Shown: piece by piece, positions 29,258-39,197 of the stretch
Layout: every line of letters begins with the position of its first letter
How positions within the stretch are numbered: the first letter of the stretch is position 1
Assembly: GCF_019457595.1 (NCBI RefSeq)
Contig: NZ_CP080419.1
Coordinates: 2,666,001-2,730,000, forward strand
DNA from: Shewanella psychrotolerans
GTDB lineage: Bacteria; Pseudomonadota; Gammaproteobacteria; Enterobacterales; Shewanellaceae
Length of the DNA stretch: 64,000 nucleotides
Direction: 5' to 3'
Notes under the pieces: generated by a model
What the model saw: only the letters and a program-made list of their open reading frames with translations
Told to the model about the DNA's origin: nothing
The model's database searches: none
Made by a program: the position numbers and the translations under genes

Positions 29258-30133
29258 CTAGTTACGATGTCTTTCTAAACGAGAGAGTAAACTAGACGTA
29301 TCCCAACGCTGACCGCCGCTAGCTTGCACATCACTATAAAACTGATCAACCAGCGCAGTTAATGGTAATTGTGAACCATTTCGTCTCGCTTCATCCAGTG
29401 CGATGCCTAAATCTTTACGCATCCAATCAACAGCAAAACCAAAGTTATATTCACCTTGCCACATCGTCTGATAACGATTTTCCATCTGCCAAGATTGCGC
29501 AGCACCTTTGCTAATAACCTCGATAACCTTTTCACCATCAAGGCCAGCGCTACGAGCAAAATGTAGGCCTTCAGCCAGTCCTTGCACTACTCCAGCGATA
29601 CAGATTTGATTAACCATTTTAGTGAGTTGCCCACTACCCACCTCACCTAACAACTCAGAACATCGAGCATAGGCTTGCATAATAAGTTTAGCTGAATCAA
29701 AAACGGCTTGCTCACCACCCACCATAATGGTCAACATGCCATTCTCTGCGCCAGCTTGACCACCAGAAACCGGAGCATCAATAAAACCAACGCCTTTTGT
29801 CGCAGCAATAGCAGCGATCTCTCTAGCCACATCAGCCGACGCAGTGGTGTGATCAACTAATATCGAACCCGCTTCCATCCCATTAAGTGCACCCTGCTCA
29901 CCAATTAAAACTGAGCGTAAGTCATCATCGTTACCGACGCAGACAAAAACATACTCCTGCCCTTTTGCAGCATCTAAGGGAGTCTCTTTAAACTGACCAT
30001 TAAATTCTTCTGCCCACGCAGCGGCTTTTACGGTTGTGCGGTTATATACGGTAACTTCATGGCCCTGTTTAACCAAGTGTCCAGCCATGGGATACCCCAT
30101 GACGCCTAATCCTAAAAATGCGACCTTTGCCAT
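29258..30133 (-). CDS. 3-hydroxyisobutyrate dehydrogenase-family oxidoreductase
   Basis: 291 aa, NAD(P)-dependent beta-hydroxyacid dehydrogenase. The N-terminal Rossmann fold has GLGVMGYPMAGHL (7-19), the substrate motif DAPVSGGQAGAENG lies at about 117-130, and the catalytic Lys is in GQLTKMVNQ. The family includes 3-hydroxyisobutyrate, tartronate semialdehyde (GarR) and succinic/glyoxylate semialdehyde reductases; sequence and context do not decide. No valine-degradation or glycerate genes are adjacent. It is a single gene converging on cdd. Confidence 0.88.
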   Translation of the reverse strand: MAKVAFLGLGVMGYPMAGHLVKQGHEVTVYNRTTVKAAAWAEEFNGQFKETPLDAAKGQEYVFVCVGNDDDLRSVLIGEQGALNGMEAGSILVDHTTASADVAREIAAIAATKGVGFIDAPVSGGQAGAENGMLTIMVGGEQAVFDSAKLIMQAYARCSELLGEVGSGQLTKMVNQICIAGVVQGLAEGLHFARSAGLDGEKVIEVISKGAAQSWQMENRYQTMWQGEYNFGFAVDWMRKDLGIALDEARRNGSQLPLTALVDQFYSDVQASGGQRWDTSSLLSRLERHRN

Positions 30134-30442
30134 TTGTAGTCCTATCTATTTATTAATGAATATCATTCTAACCGTTGATTAAACGGCCATATTTTGCGGG
30201 GGTACTTGCGCATTATAACGCTAACGCGAAATGAATACGCTTGTCGAACACTGAAAAATTGATTCCAATATGCATCATCAGTCAGTATCTCGCAATGATT
30301 CTTAGTGAACTTAAGCTTTGAGGTAAATTGAATCTCAATACCAAACTTATTATGATTTTTAGATACTGGGAACACTGCACCAGTGTTAATAAAGAAGCAA
30401 AATCGATAATAACTGGATGATAAAAAGTGATAATCAGACAGT
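30134..30442. other. Gap without a supported gene
   Basis: 309 bp between two minus-strand genes. A 99-codon minus-strand frame (30163-30462) exists, but it spans the thioesterase terminator, is rich in Phe/Tyr/Ser without domain pattern, and is probably spurious. A small 7-bp inverted repeat AACACTG / CAGTGTT lies at 30371-30387. Confidence 0.5.
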
Positions 30443-30466
30443 AAAAAAGGTGCTAATCGCACCTTT
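30443..30466 (-). terminator. Terminator of the thioesterase gene
   Basis: 8-bp stem AAAGGTGC (30446-30453) / GCACCTTT (30459-30466), loop TAATC, with A6 at 30443-30448 giving a U tract on the minus strand. It starts 31 bp after the stop codon at 30497. Confidence 0.8.
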
Positions 30467-30496
30467 CATTTTTCCCGTATTTCCATATAGATAAAT

Positions 30497-30982
30497 TTAT
30501 GGCTTAAGATGCGCTTCCATTTCTGCACCAATTTTTTTACGCATCTCCATTAAACGAACAGCCGAGTCTCGAATCTCTTTATCCGCTTCTGTAGTGGGAA
30601 TCCATTCTGGCACTTCAGTCGGCTGTCCCTCATCATCGACAGCCACCATAATCACCACACAATGAGTAGTTAAATGACGCTCAAGATTCTTAGGATCACC
30701 AGCCTTTACATCTATTCCTAAATGCATCGAGGTTCGCCCGGTATAAACCACTTTGGCACTAACCTCTACAATATTACCTACGTGTATTGGCTTAACAAAT
30801 CGGATACCACCAGCATAAACGGTAATACAATACTTACCGCTCCATCCTGCTGCACAGGCATAAGCGGCCAAATCGATCCACTTCATTACTGCACCGCCAT
30901 GCACCTTGCCACCAAAGTTGACATCTGCAGGCTCCGCTAAAAAACGTAAAGTAATACCTCTTTCTTTTCCTGCCATTTGCAT
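30497..30982 (-). CDS. Acyl-CoA thioesterase (hotdog fold, YciA-like)
   Basis: 161 aa. A hotdog thioesterase hydrolysing acyl-CoA to free acid and CoA. The strand-helix core FLAEPADVNFGGKVHGGAVMKWIDLAAYACA contains the catalytic Asn/Gly-His segment (given here only as NFGGKVHGG), followed by VEVSAKVVYTGRTSMHLGIDV. It belongs to the acyl-CoA hydrolase (BFIT/YciA/Acot) branch. The start may be ATG 30982 or the ATG two codons later. It is a single gene, about 230 bp from the fabF terminator. Confidence 0.88.
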   Translation of the reverse strand: MQMAGKERGITLRFLAEPADVNFGGKVHGGAVMKWIDLAAYACAAGWSGKYCITVYAGGIRFVKPIHVGNIVEVSAKVVYTGRTSMHLGIDVKAGDPKNLERHLTTHCVVIMVAVDDEGQPTEVPEWIPTTEADKEIRDSAVRLMEMRKKIGAEMEAHLKP

Positions 30983-31215
30983 CTACTCATTAGAATCACT
31001 TAACTAGAGTGTACTGTAAATAAACTAACGCGAATATCTAATTACACAGTAAATTATATTGCTACCTATATCTTGATGAAAAATATGATCAGGTTCAAGA
31101 AGTTAACTGTACAACTCGTACTCTTGATGAAAATCAGAATTCTCTCAAATTAAGCAAGACGTCAAACTCAGCCGAAAGCCATCACTGATAAACATAATAT
31201 GATGACAATAGGTAA

Positions 31216-31263
31216 TACTAGACATAAAAAAAGCACCTAAAGGTGCTTTTTTTATGTCTAGTA
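31216..31263. terminator. 23-bp perfect inverted-repeat terminator after fabF
   Basis: Positions 31216-31238 are the exact complement of 31241-31263, with a 2-nt gap. The lower stem contains the A/T run, so the hairpin gives GCACCT-AA-AGGTGC followed by seven T in either direction. It begins 2 bp after the fabF stop codon and ends the fatty-acid operon. Confidence 0.9.
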
Positions 31264-31265
31264 AC

Positions 31266-32507
31266 TTATTCACCACGTTTAAATAGCAAGGAACCATTTG
31301 TTCCGCCAAAGCCAAACGAGTTACATAACGCATAATCAAAAGTATGCTTACGTGCGACATGAGGAACAAAGTCTAAATCACACCCTTCATCTGGATTATC
31401 GAGATTCAGTGTCGGGGGCACGATTTGATCGCGAAGCGCTAGCAGAGTAATAATCGCTTCAACCGAACCAGCTGCACCTAAAAGGTGTCCTGTCATCGAT
31501 TTTGTAGAGCTAACCAGTAGGTTGTAAGCATGCTGCTCAAACACAGATTTAACTGCTGCGACTTCAGCTTTATCACCTGCTGGTGTAGAAGTACCGTGAG
31601 CATTGATATAACCAACTTGCGTCTTCTCAATGCCTGCATCTTTAATCGCATTTTCCATCGCCGCCGCAGCACCAGCGCCATCAGCAGGAGGAGAAGTCAT
31701 ATGAAATGCGTCCCCACTCATACCAAAACCAACGAGTTCACCGTAAATGGTCGCGCCACGAGCCTTTGCATGCTCATATTCTTCCATCACCATCACGCCA
31801 GCGCCATCACCAATAACAAATCCGTCACGATCTTTGTCCCACGGACGGCTTGCCGCGGTAGGGTCATCGTTACGAGTAGAAAGTGCTTTCGCTGAGCCAA
31901 AGCCACCCACAGCTAATGGACAAGTCACATCTTCTGCTCCACCGGCAATCATCACATCTGCATCACCGTAGGCGATTGTACGTGCGGCAAAACCGATGTT
32001 GTGAACACCTGTAGTACAAGCTGTCGTTACCGCAAAATTAGGACCGGTCATGCCGTACTTAATCGAGAGATGACCCGCTACCATATTGATAATGGTACTT
32101 GGCACAAAAAATGGTGAAATTTTACGAGGACCACCTTTTAACAATGCAGAATGCGCAGCCTCAATCAGAGGCATACCGCCCATTCCTGCACCGATAGCAG
32201 TGCCGACACGGGAAGGATCTTCCTGTTCCATGTTCAGGCCTGCATCTTCAATCGCTTGAATACCTGCCGCCATACCGTACTGGATAAAAAGATCCATCTT
32301 ACGCGCTTCTTTCTTCGGCAAATATTGCTCTACATCAAAATCTTTAACTGAGCCACTGAAGCGAGTAGAAAATTCAGTTGCATCAAATTTTGTGATCGGC
32401 TCAATACCGCTTTGTCCTGAGATTAATGCCTTCCAGGACGTATCTACGGTATTGCCTACAGGAGTGACGAGACCCAGACCTGTTACGACTACACGACGTT
32501 TAGACAC
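31266..32507 (-). CDS. fabF: 3-oxoacyl-ACP synthase II (FabF)
   Basis: 413-aa condensing enzyme that elongates acyl-ACP with malonyl-ACP and handles the C16:1 to C18:1 step. The thiolase-fold catalytic triad is Cys164 ([10 protein letters not shown]), His about 304 ([11 protein letters not shown]) and His about 341 ([12 protein letters not shown]). Length equals E. coli FabF (413). It follows acpP by 184 bp, with a strong hairpin between them, and is the last gene of the cluster. pabC, next to fabF in E. coli, is here near 60 kb. Confidence 0.96.
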   Translation of the reverse strand: MSKRRVVVTGLGLVTPVGNTVDTSWKALISGQSGIEPITKFDATEFSTRFSGSVKDFDVEQYLPKKEARKMDLFIQYGMAAGIQAIEDAGLNMEQEDPSRVGTAIGAGMGGMPLIEAAHSALLKGGPRKISPFFVPSTIINMVAGHLSIKYGMTGPNFAVTTACTTGVHNIGFAARTIAYGDADVMIAGGAEDVTCPLAVGGFGSAKALSTRNDDPTAASRPWDKDRDGFVIGDGAGVMVMEEYEHAKARGATIYGELVGFGMSGDAFHMTSPPADGAGAAAAMENAIKDAGIEKTQVGYINAHGTSTPAGDKAEVAAVKSVFEQHAYNLLVSSTKSMTGHLLGAAGSVEAIITLLALRDQIVPPTLNLDNPDEGCDLDFVPHVARKHTFDYALCNSFGFGGTNGSLLFKRGE

Positions 32508-32647
32508 GTTTTCACCTTCTGACTAAAGTAATGATTATTATCTCTTTAAAGAGGTAATTTATATGATTAATTGAATAATTTAAAACACGAAAGGGCAAAG
32601 TTACCTATGCACTCCTTGAGTGCCAATTATTATCAATAAGCTCAAAC

Positions 32648-32679
32648 AAAAACAGGCAGCATAAATGCTGCCTGTTTTT
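32648..32679 (-). terminator. Terminator/attenuator between acpP and fabF
   Basis: Perfect 14-bp stem AAAAACAGGCAGCA (32648-32661) / complement (32666-32679), loop TAAA, with a U run on the minus strand. It lies 13 bp after acpP. Partial termination here would let acpP mRNA exceed fabF mRNA, as is known for the abundant ACP in E. coli. Confidence 0.85.
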
Positions 32680-32691
32680 TAGAATTCAGTA

Positions 32692-32925
32692 TTACTGATT
32701 CTTAGAAACGTAATCGATCGCTGCTTGAACAGTAGTGATCTTTTCAGCTTCTTCATCAGGGATCTCAGTGTCGAACTCTTCTTCTAGAGCCATTACCAAC
32801 TCAACGGTGTCCAGAGAATCTGCACCTAGGTCGTCAACGAAAGATGCTGCTGGTTTAACGTCTTCTTCTTTAACGCCCAGTTGCTCGATAATGATTTTCT
32901 TTACACGTTCTTCGATGTTGCTCAT
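32692..32925 (-). CDS. acpP: Acyl carrier protein
   Basis: 77 aa, acidic four-helix protein that carries growing acyl chains on a phosphopantetheine arm. The attachment site is Ser37 in [14 protein letters not shown]; the whole sequence is close to E. coli AcpP (78 aa). It stands between fabG (161 bp upstream) and fabF, flanked downstream by the 14-bp terminator, which suggests its own abundant transcript. Confidence 0.98.
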   Translation of the reverse strand: MSNIEERVKKIIIEQLGVKEEDVKPAASFVDDLGADSLDTVELVMALEEEFDTEIPDEEAEKITTVQAAIDYVSKNQ

Positions 32926-33086
32926 TAGTTTTCTTTCCTATTCAAATTACGCACTTGCGTAAGATTGCGAGTAGTTTATTCAATTTGGCACACAATGCAA
33001 GCTTAACTTTTGTGGTCTAACCACAAAATCTACGTAAACTTACACCAAAATTCAATAAAAAATCAGTTAGTTATTTTAACTAACGC

Positions 33087-33833
33087 TTAAACCATGTACA
33101 TGCCGCCGTTTACATGGAGAGTTTCCCCTGTGATGTAAGCAGCTGAATCCGAGGATAAAAATAGAACAGCATTGGCAATTTCTTGCGGCTGCCCTAGTCG
33201 CTCCATCGGAACTTGGGACATGATACCTTGTTGCTGCTCTTCAGTCAGCTCATCTGTCATATCAGTCTGGATAAATCCAGGAGCAATAGCATTCACTGTT
33301 ATTTGACGAGATGCAACCTCTCTTGCAAGAGATTTTGTAAATCCAATCAAACCCGCTTTGGCTGCACAGTAGTTCGTTTGACCTGCATTGCCCATGGTAC
33401 CTACAACTGAACCAATATTGATTATGCGACCATTACGCTTTTTCATCATAGAGCGCATAACCTGTTTAGAGGTGCGATAAAGTGAATTAAGGTTAGTATC
33501 AATGATATCTAGCCACTCATCTTCCTTCATTCGCATTAACAAATTGTCACGCGTTATACCTGCATTATTGACTAGAATATCAACATCACCAGCTTTTTCT
33601 TTGATCGAGGCAAACAATTGAGCAATTGAATCACTATCTGTAACATTAAGTACCAGACCGTGACCTTTATCACCTAAATATTCTTGAATAGCTGCAGCGC
33701 CACGTTCACTTGTAGCGGTACCGATAACAGTAGCACCTGCCTGCACCAATGTCTGAGCAACAGCGCGGCCAATACCACGACTTGCTCCGGTCACTAGAGC
33801 AACTTTGCCGGTTAAATCAATAGTAAAACTCAT
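33087..33833 (-). CDS. fabG: 3-oxoacyl-ACP reductase FabG
   Basis: 248-aa short-chain dehydrogenase reducing 3-ketoacyl-ACP with NADPH. Motifs: GASRGIGRAVA (about 16-26), NNAGITRDNLLMRM (the Asn-Asn-Ala-Gly strand and the family RDN motif), catalytic Ser in NIGSVVG, and Tyr/Lys in NYCAAKAG. The C-terminal ITGETLHVNGGMYM is the tetramer-closing end of FabG. It lies 11 bp after fabD. Confidence 0.97.
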   Translation of the reverse strand: MSFTIDLTGKVALVTGASRGIGRAVAQTLVQAGATVIGTATSERGAAAIQEYLGDKGHGLVLNVTDSDSIAQLFASIKEKAGDVDILVNNAGITRDNLLMRMKEDEWLDIIDTNLNSLYRTSKQVMRSMMKKRNGRIINIGSVVGTMGNAGQTNYCAAKAGLIGFTKSLAREVASRQITVNAIAPGFIQTDMTDELTEEQQQGIMSQVPMERLGQPQEIANAVLFLSSDSAAYITGETLHVNGGMYMV

Positions 33834-33844
33834 TAATAACTCCT

Positions 33845-34771
33845 TTATTCGCTTAATGCTGCAACAGAAGCTGGATCATTAGCTACTTTAGCACTCAGCG
33901 ATCGATTAATTCTTTTGGCAAGACCAGTCAGTACCTTACCTGGACCTACCTCGACTAATATCGTAACGTCATCAGCAGCCATTGCTTCTACTGTCTCAGA
34001 CCATCGAACTGGACAATATAATTGACGCACAAGTGCGTCTTTTATCGCGTCAGCAGTTACAGGTGCAGCAACATCAACGTTGTTGATCACCTTTATTTGC
34101 GGTTCTGAAAACGGAATATTCACTAATGCTTCAGCGAGCTTTTCCGCTGCAGGTTTCATTAATTGACAATGAGAAGGCACGCTTACAGGCAATGCCACCG
34201 CCATTTTTGCCCCAGCCTCTTTACACGCAGCTGCTGCACGCTCTACAGCGTATTTCTCACCTGCAATAACGACTTGTCCTGGGCTATTAAAATTAACTGG
34301 ACTAACGATAGCACCTTGAGCAGCGTCGTCACAGGCAGTTTGAATAGCATCATTATCTAGCCCAATAATCGCAAACATAGCACCAGTGCCAGCAGGCACC
34401 GCTTGTTGCATCAGCTGACCGCGAAGTTCAACCAATTTAACCGCATCAGCAAAATCGATAACGCCAGCACATACTAAAGCTGAATACTCACCCAAACTGT
34501 GACCAGCTAATACATCAGGTTTCGCGGCATTAGTTGCATTAATTGCGCGCCAAATGGCAACACTCGCGGTAAGTAATGCAGGCTGAGTTTTATCTGTTTG
34601 ATTCAAACTTTCTGCAGGACCGTCTTGCACCAATTGCCATAGGTCGTAGCCTAATACTTGACTTGCCTCATTAAAGGTCTGTCCAACAATCTCATGCTCT
34701 GCGGCTAAATCAGCCAGCATTCCTACGGCCTGAGAACCTTGTCCAGGAAACACATAAGCAATCTTTTCCAT
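33845..34771 (-). CDS. fabD: Malonyl-CoA:ACP transacylase FabD
   Basis: 308 aa; loads malonyl groups onto ACP. Signature features: VFPGQGSQAVGM at the N-terminus, the nucleophile Ser92 in GHSLGEYSAL, an Arg in ELRGQLMQ, and the catalytic His in VSVPSHCQLMKPA (about 201). Length matches E. coli FabD (309). It follows fabH by 44 bp. Confidence 0.97.
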   Translation of the reverse strand: MEKIAYVFPGQGSQAVGMLADLAAEHEIVGQTFNEASQVLGYDLWQLVQDGPAESLNQTDKTQPALLTASVAIWRAINATNAAKPDVLAGHSLGEYSALVCAGVIDFADAVKLVELRGQLMQQAVPAGTGAMFAIIGLDNDAIQTACDDAAQGAIVSPVNFNSPGQVVIAGEKYAVERAAAACKEAGAKMAVALPVSVPSHCQLMKPAAEKLAEALVNIPFSEPQIKVINNVDVAAPVTADAIKDALVRQLYCPVRWSETVEAMAADDVTILVEVGPGKVLTGLAKRINRSLSAKVANDPASVAALSE

Positions 34772-34815
34772 TTTTTATACCTTTGCTAAATCAATGTATT
34801 GTATAGGAAACAATA

Positions 34816-35775
34816 CTAAAAACGAACTAATGCACTGCCCCAAGCAAAACCAGCACCGAAAGCCTCTAATAGCAATAGCTGCCCCCGCTTAATACGCCCA
34901 TCACGAACGGCTTCATCTAATGCGATTGGCACAGATGCCGCAGAGGTGTTACCGTGTTTCGCTAAAGTTAACACCACTTTATCTAAGCTCATGTCTAACT
35001 TTTTCGCGGTGGCTTTAATGATACGGAAGTTAGCTTGATGTGGCACCAACCAGTCAATTTCAGACTTGTCGATCTGATTAATACGTAGCGTCTCGGTAAC
35101 CACATGAGAAAGTTGAGTTACCGCAACTTTAAACACGTCATTGCCTTTCATCGTCATATAACCCACGGCTTCTGATGTTTCACCAGCTCTGGGAGGAAAT
35201 GAACACTTTAATAGATCACCTTGACGACCATCGGCATAAATATGCGTAGACAAGATACCAGGCCTATCAGAAGCGCCAATAACAGCCGCTCCAGCACCAT
35301 CACCAAATAAGATAATTGTTGAGCGATCATCTGGTTCACAAAGACGTGACAGTACATCGGCGCCAATGACTAACACTTTTTTAGCCGCACCGGTTTTAAC
35401 AAATTGATCTGCTACCGACAACGCATAAACGAAACCAGAACATGCGGCTGCAATATCAAAAGCAGGAATAGTATGAACACCTAATAGGGCTTGGATTTCA
35501 CATGCTGCTGCAGGAAATGCATTACTGGCACTAGTGGTGCCGCAAACAATCATGTCTAACTCGCTAGCGTCAATACCCGCCATCTCAAGCGCCTTTAGTG
35601 CCGCTTGATAACCCATGGTTGATACTGATTCATCATTGGCCGCTATTCTGCGCTCTGAGATACCGGTACGTTCAACAATCCATTGATCACTGGTTTCCAC
35701 CATCTTTTCCAGATCGAGATTGCTACGGACTTGCGCTGGCAAATAACTACCAGTTCCGAGAATTTTTGTATGCAT
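34816..35775 (-). CDS. fabH: 3-oxoacyl-ACP synthase III (FabH)
   Basis: 319 aa; starts fatty-acid synthesis by condensing acetyl-CoA with malonyl-ACP. The catalytic Cys112 is in [11 protein letters not shown], the His in [11 protein letters not shown] and the Asn in [22 protein letters not shown] near the N-terminus is typical. Length is near E. coli FabH (317). It is 9 bp after plsX. Confidence 0.97.
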   Translation of the reverse strand: MHTKILGTGSYLPAQVRSNLDLEKMVETSDQWIVERTGISERRIAANDESVSTMGYQAALKALEMAGIDASELDMIVCGTTSASNAFPAAACEIQALLGVHTIPAFDIAAACSGFVYALSVADQFVKTGAAKKVLVIGADVLSRLCEPDDRSTIILFGDGAGAAVIGASDRPGILSTHIYADGRQGDLLKCSFPPRAGETSEAVGYMTMKGNDVFKVAVTQLSHVVTETLRINQIDKSEIDWLVPHQANFRIIKATAKKLDMSLDKVVLTLAKHGNTSAASVPIALDEAVRDGRIKRGQLLLLEAFGAGFAWGSALVRF

Positions 35776-35784
35776 AAGGAGATA

Positions 35785-36813
35785 TCAGTTATTTATGTCT
35801 AAAAGGATCGACTCAAGACGTTCTTCAATCATCTTGGGAAGTCGACGTTGTGCTTCGGTCACTGCCAAACTAATTGCTTGTAAATAGGCAGATTGATCCG
35901 CACTTCCATGACTTTTTACTACAATTCCGCGCAATCCTATCAGACTTGCCCCATTATAGTGGTCGGGGTTCATCTGATTTAAAACACTATTAATGCGCGG
36001 CGCGATTAATTTGGCCATTAATCGAACAAAAAAGCCTTGGGTTAATCCCTTCTTTAACTGATGGACGAGGAGCCTTGCGATCCCCTCTGAAGTTTTAAGT
36101 GTGATGTTACCAACAAAGCCATCGCAAACAATAACATCAACATTTCCAGAATAGATATCATCGCCTTCGATAAACCCAGTGTAATTGAGTTGCGGCGATT
36201 GTTGCAGTAATTGCCCTGCTTGCTGAACCTGATCATTACCCTTGATCTCTTCAATACCGACATTAAGTAAAGCGACTTTCGGAGAGGCATTTTTATCAAC
36301 GGCTTCACAAAGCACCGATCCCATCACGGCAAACTGAAACAAGGTTTCACTGCAACATGATACGTTAGCTCCAAGATCAAGCAGATAAACGGGTTTATGA
36401 TTCACCGCAGGTAAACAGCTAACCAATGCAGGCCGGTCAATGCCTGGAAGCGTTTTTAGTAATACCTTAGAAATCGCCATTAATGCGCCAGTATTACCAG
36501 CACTTAAACAGGCTTGAGCTTTATTATCACGGACTAATTCGATAGCAAGGCGCATTGAACTTTGCTTGCAATTACGCAAAGCATGCACAGGCCTATCGCT
36601 CATTTTAACGACTTCAGTCGTATGAAGTATCTCAACCCGAGACAATAAAGAAGATTCACATTGGCTTAATAGCGGCTCAATTTGAGACCTATCGCCAACT
36701 AACGTGACATTGAGAAAGGGATATAAGCGAAGTGCCTGCAGGGTTGCAGGCACTGTGATGCAGGGGCCAAAATCGCCCCCCATCGCATCTAACGCAAGCG
36801 TCAGATCAGTCAT
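35785..36813 (-). CDS. plsX: Phosphate acyltransferase PlsX
   Basis: 342 aa; converts acyl-ACP to acyl phosphate, the first step of the PlsX/PlsY route to phosphatidic acid. Motifs: [11 protein letters not shown] near the start, [20 protein letters not shown] and [15 protein letters not shown]. Length matches E. coli PlsX (356) apart from the ends. It sits 15 bp after rpmF, linking membrane and ribosome genes as in most proteobacteria. Confidence 0.96.
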   Translation of the reverse strand: MTDLTLALDAMGGDFGPCITVPATLQALRLYPFLNVTLVGDRSQIEPLLSQCESSLLSRVEILHTTEVVKMSDRPVHALRNCKQSSMRLAIELVRDNKAQACLSAGNTGALMAISKVLLKTLPGIDRPALVSCLPAVNHKPVYLLDLGANVSCCSETLFQFAVMGSVLCEAVDKNASPKVALLNVGIEEIKGNDQVQQAGQLLQQSPQLNYTGFIEGDDIYSGNVDVIVCDGFVGNITLKTSEGIARLLVHQLKKGLTQGFFVRLMAKLIAPRINSVLNQMNPDHYNGASLIGLRGIVVKSHGSADQSAYLQAISLAVTEAQRRLPKMIEERLESILLDINN

Positions 36814-36828
36814 TAAATTATCAACAAA

Positions 36829-36999
36829 TTACTTGTTGATAACCTTTTGACCGCGGTAGAAACCGTCTGCAGTCACATTGTGACGACGGTGTAGTTCACC
36901 ACTCGTTGCATCCACAGATAGTTGAGCGGTGCTCAATGAATCGTGTGAACGGCGCATACCGCGCTTTGAACGAGATTTTTTATTCTGTTGTACAGCCAT
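36829..36999 (-). CDS. rpmF: 50S ribosomal protein L32
   Basis: 56 aa, read from the ATG at 36999 to the TAA at 36829. It begins [20 protein letters not shown], the universal L32 start, is very basic, and ends [19 protein letters not shown]. It lacks the four zinc cysteines found in some L32 forms, so it is the zinc-free type. It lies 17 bp after yceD and 15 bp before plsX, the conserved yceD-rpmF-plsX arrangement. Confidence 0.97.
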   Translation of the reverse strand: MAVQQNKKSRSKRGMRRSHDSLSTAQLSVDATSGELHRRHNVTADGFYRGQKVINK

Positions 37000-37016
37000 T
37001 TGACCTGTCTCCTAGA

Positions 37017-37541
37017 TTACTTGCTCTTCAGTTTTTCTAACACTGCAAACGGATTTGGACGCTCCTCTTGAGCGGGTTCAATCTCGCCTACGACTATATC
37101 TTGATCACCTTCGCTGCAACTATCGTCAACATGCTTTGGGATCAAAGGCATAGCAACTATCAATTCATCTTCAATCAATTGATGCAGACGAACTTCACCT
37201 ATCTCATTGCACTCAATAGGGTCATACGCATCCGGGAGCTCATCGATTTCTGCTTCAGACCCGCAAGGGCTAAAACAAAACTCGACCGTAACCTCAGTAG
37301 TAAATAGTGTCATACAACGTTGACAATTCAGAGTGAGCTCCGTCACAGCCTTCCCTTTCAGGTAGACTATCCCCTGTATATCCACGTTACATTCAAGCGA
37401 CACTGCCACATCGGAACAGTCGCCGGCACATAACTCATTTAATCGCTTTAACTGCACACCAGGAATCATGCCTTCATAAGAAAGCTTGCTTGCCGCCGCG
37501 CGGTTTGGATCAATTGAAACCGGTATCTTTACTGTTTGCAT
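37017..37541 (-). CDS. yceD: YceD family protein (DUF177, 23S rRNA accumulation)
   Basis: 174 aa, acidic. The central motif LNCQRCMTLFTTEV is the CxxC centre of the DUF177 family; the protein ends with ERPNPFAVLEKLKSK, the conserved C-terminus. Family members are needed for normal 23S rRNA levels in plants and bacteria and are nearly always upstream of rpmF, as here. It is the first gene of the operon running to fabF. Its promoter should be in 37542-37620. Confidence 0.93.
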   Translation of the reverse strand: MQTVKIPVSIDPNRAAASKLSYEGMIPGVQLKRLNELCAGDCSDVAVSLECNVDIQGIVYLKGKAVTELTLNCQRCMTLFTTEVTVEFCFSPCGSEAEIDELPDAYDPIECNEIGEVRLHQLIEDELIVAMPLIPKHVDDSCSEGDQDIVVGEIEPAQEERPNPFAVLEKLKSK

Positions 37542-37859
37542 AAGGCGCGCATATTATAGTTTGAATTACTCGGAGTCAAAGGAAAATTTACTACCTTTAA
37601 GGATCAAGATAACGATTCCTAAAAAACTCACGCATAAAACAAAAATTATTGGAGGCAAAATTCTACCCAAGCCCTAGTGGATACTCAAGCCCCGCACGAT
37701 TAAAATTAAAGCATTCGCGCACTAATTTTAGTCTAATCGACGTAGAAATCTGCACCAGTATAAGCAATATGCCACAATAGCCGTTAACTCAGTCAAAGGC
37801 TGTATATTTTATTCGTCTAATTAGCACGAACATCTCATCACATTTAAAAAGGTCTATTA
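37542..37859. other. Divergent regulatory region, yceD operon / yceF
   Basis: 318 bp between divergent genes; no gene is seen. An 11-bp imperfect inverted repeat GATTAAAATTA (37698-37708) / TAATTTTAGTC (37723-37733) stands out and could be an operator or a small hairpin. No match to FabR or FadR sites that I can recognise. Confidence 0.45.
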
Positions 37860-38453
37860 ATGTCACAAGCTATCATTCTTGCTTCTACATCAAGTTATCG
37901 AAAATTGTTATTAGAAAAACTCGGCATTACTTTTGAAACCTGCTCAATCGACACCAACGAAACTCCTCAGCCTAATGAAACAGCACCCGCCTTAGTCACC
38001 CGCCTTGCGATCGCTAAAGCCATCGCAGGAGCCAAGGATAGAGAAAAAGGTATAGTTATCGGCTCGGATCAGGTTGCGGTTATCGATGGCGAGATCATAG
38101 GTAAACCTCTTAATGCGGAAAATGCGGTTAAGCAGTTGATGAGAAGTTCAGGAAAGGCGATCACTTTTTATACTGGGTTAGCCCTGTATAACATTGAAAA
38201 CGAGAGCATTGATGCACAACATGAAACGTTTACTGTTCATTTTAGAAGCTTAACCGAATCGCAAATACGCTACTACGTCGATAAAGAACAACCTTTCTAT
38301 TGTGCGGGTAGCTTTAAAAGCGAAGGGTTAGGCATTGCACTTTTTGATAAACTTGAAGGTCGCGACCCTAATACTTTAATAGGTTTACCGCTTATTCTAT
38401 TGATTGATATGTTGGCTAAACAAAATATTGATGTGCTTAGCCAGTCAAGATAG
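37860..38453 (+). CDS. yceF: Maf-family nucleotide pyrophosphatase (YceF type)
   Basis: 197 aa. Maf/HAM1-like pyrophosphatase; the YceF branch prefers 7-methyl-GTP. It shows ILASTSSYRKLLLEKLGI (Maf substrate loop), DTNETPQPNETA, IGSDQVAVIDGEIIGKP with the catalytic acidic residue, and GLPLILLIDML at the end. The pairing beside yceD-rpmF is conserved, as in E. coli and Pseudomonas. It is a single plus-strand gene. Confidence 0.93.
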   Translation: MSQAIILASTSSYRKLLLEKLGITFETCSIDTNETPQPNETAPALVTRLAIAKAIAGAKDREKGIVIGSDQVAVIDGEIIGKPLNAENAVKQLMRSSGKAITFYTGLALYNIENESIDAQHETFTVHFRSLTESQIRYYVDKEQPFYCAGSFKSEGLGIALFDKLEGRDPNTLIGLPLILLIDMLAKQNIDVLSQSR

Positions 38454-38540
38454 CGGTAAAAAAATTGCTCGCGACAATATCGATGTGATCACAATATTTG
38501 CATGCCTATAATGCCAAGCATCAAACTTTTATGTTCACAA

Positions 38541-39197
38541 TTAAACACTACCGGTGATCACTGGCAGCATTGCCAGCGGCGACGATACGATGGCGATAGG
38601 GTTTGCTTGACTTAATTTATCAGATCTATGAGCGCCGTAACTCACGCCTATTGCATCAATACCCGCATTATTTGCCATATTGAGGTCATGTATAGAATCC
38701 CCGACCATAAGCGCTTTTTGCGGCGCGACGTTTAACTGCTGGAGTAACTCGTTTAACATCTGAGGATGAGGTTTACTTTTTGCCTCATCAGCGCAGCGAC
38801 TCGCTTGGAAATGCGTTGCAAACCCAGTCTCAGTTAATACTCTATCCAGTCCAGCTCTAGCCTTTCCTGTGGCAACAGCCAAAGAGTGTCCCGATGATTT
38901 AAGCGCTAACAATAGCTCTTCTGCTCCATCGAAAACGGGACTTGGGGTTTTATTGAGCTGCAGGTATTGCTGACGATATACAGAGATCATCTCTTCACGG
39001 GTTTGAGCACTAGCCGCAGGATGAAGCACATTAAGCGCCTCATTCATAGACAATCCGATAATATCTCTTATTGCGGCTTCTGTAGGTACTAGCATATTAA
39101 GCTGCGTCGCGGTTTGCTGCATACAGGCAACAATCTTCCCCACAGAGTCCATCAAAGTACCATCCCAATCAAAGATGACTAGCTCATAACGTTTCAT
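38541..39197 (-). CDS. HAD-family phosphatase next to RluC
   Basis: 218 aa, HAD subfamily IA. Motif I is IFDWDGTLMDS (Asp10, Asp12), motif II VATGKARAG, motif III Lys in SKPHPQML, and motif IV MVGDSIHDLNMA. The cap lies between motifs I and II. It resembles phosphoglycolate phosphatase, but the substrate is undetermined. Its ATG overlaps the rluC stop by 4 bp, the same rluC-HAD pair as in Pseudomonas; co-expression is expected. Confidence 0.88.
   Translation of the reverse strand: MKRYELVIFDWDGTLMDSVGKIVACMQQTATQLNMLVPTEAAIRDIIGLSMNEALNVLHPAASAQTREEMISVYRQQYLQLNKTPSPVFDGAEELLLALKSSGHSLAVATGKARAGLDRVLTETGFATHFQASRCADEAKSKPHPQMLNELLQQLNVAPQKALMVGDSIHDLNMANNAGIDAIGVSYGAHRSDKLSQANPIAIVSSPLAMLPVITGSV

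Noticed and set aside
30163-30462. 99-codon minus-strand frame between the dehydrogenase and thioesterase genes
   Set aside because: It covers the thioesterase terminator, has no domain pattern and low family-like composition, and no ribosome-binding site was seen.
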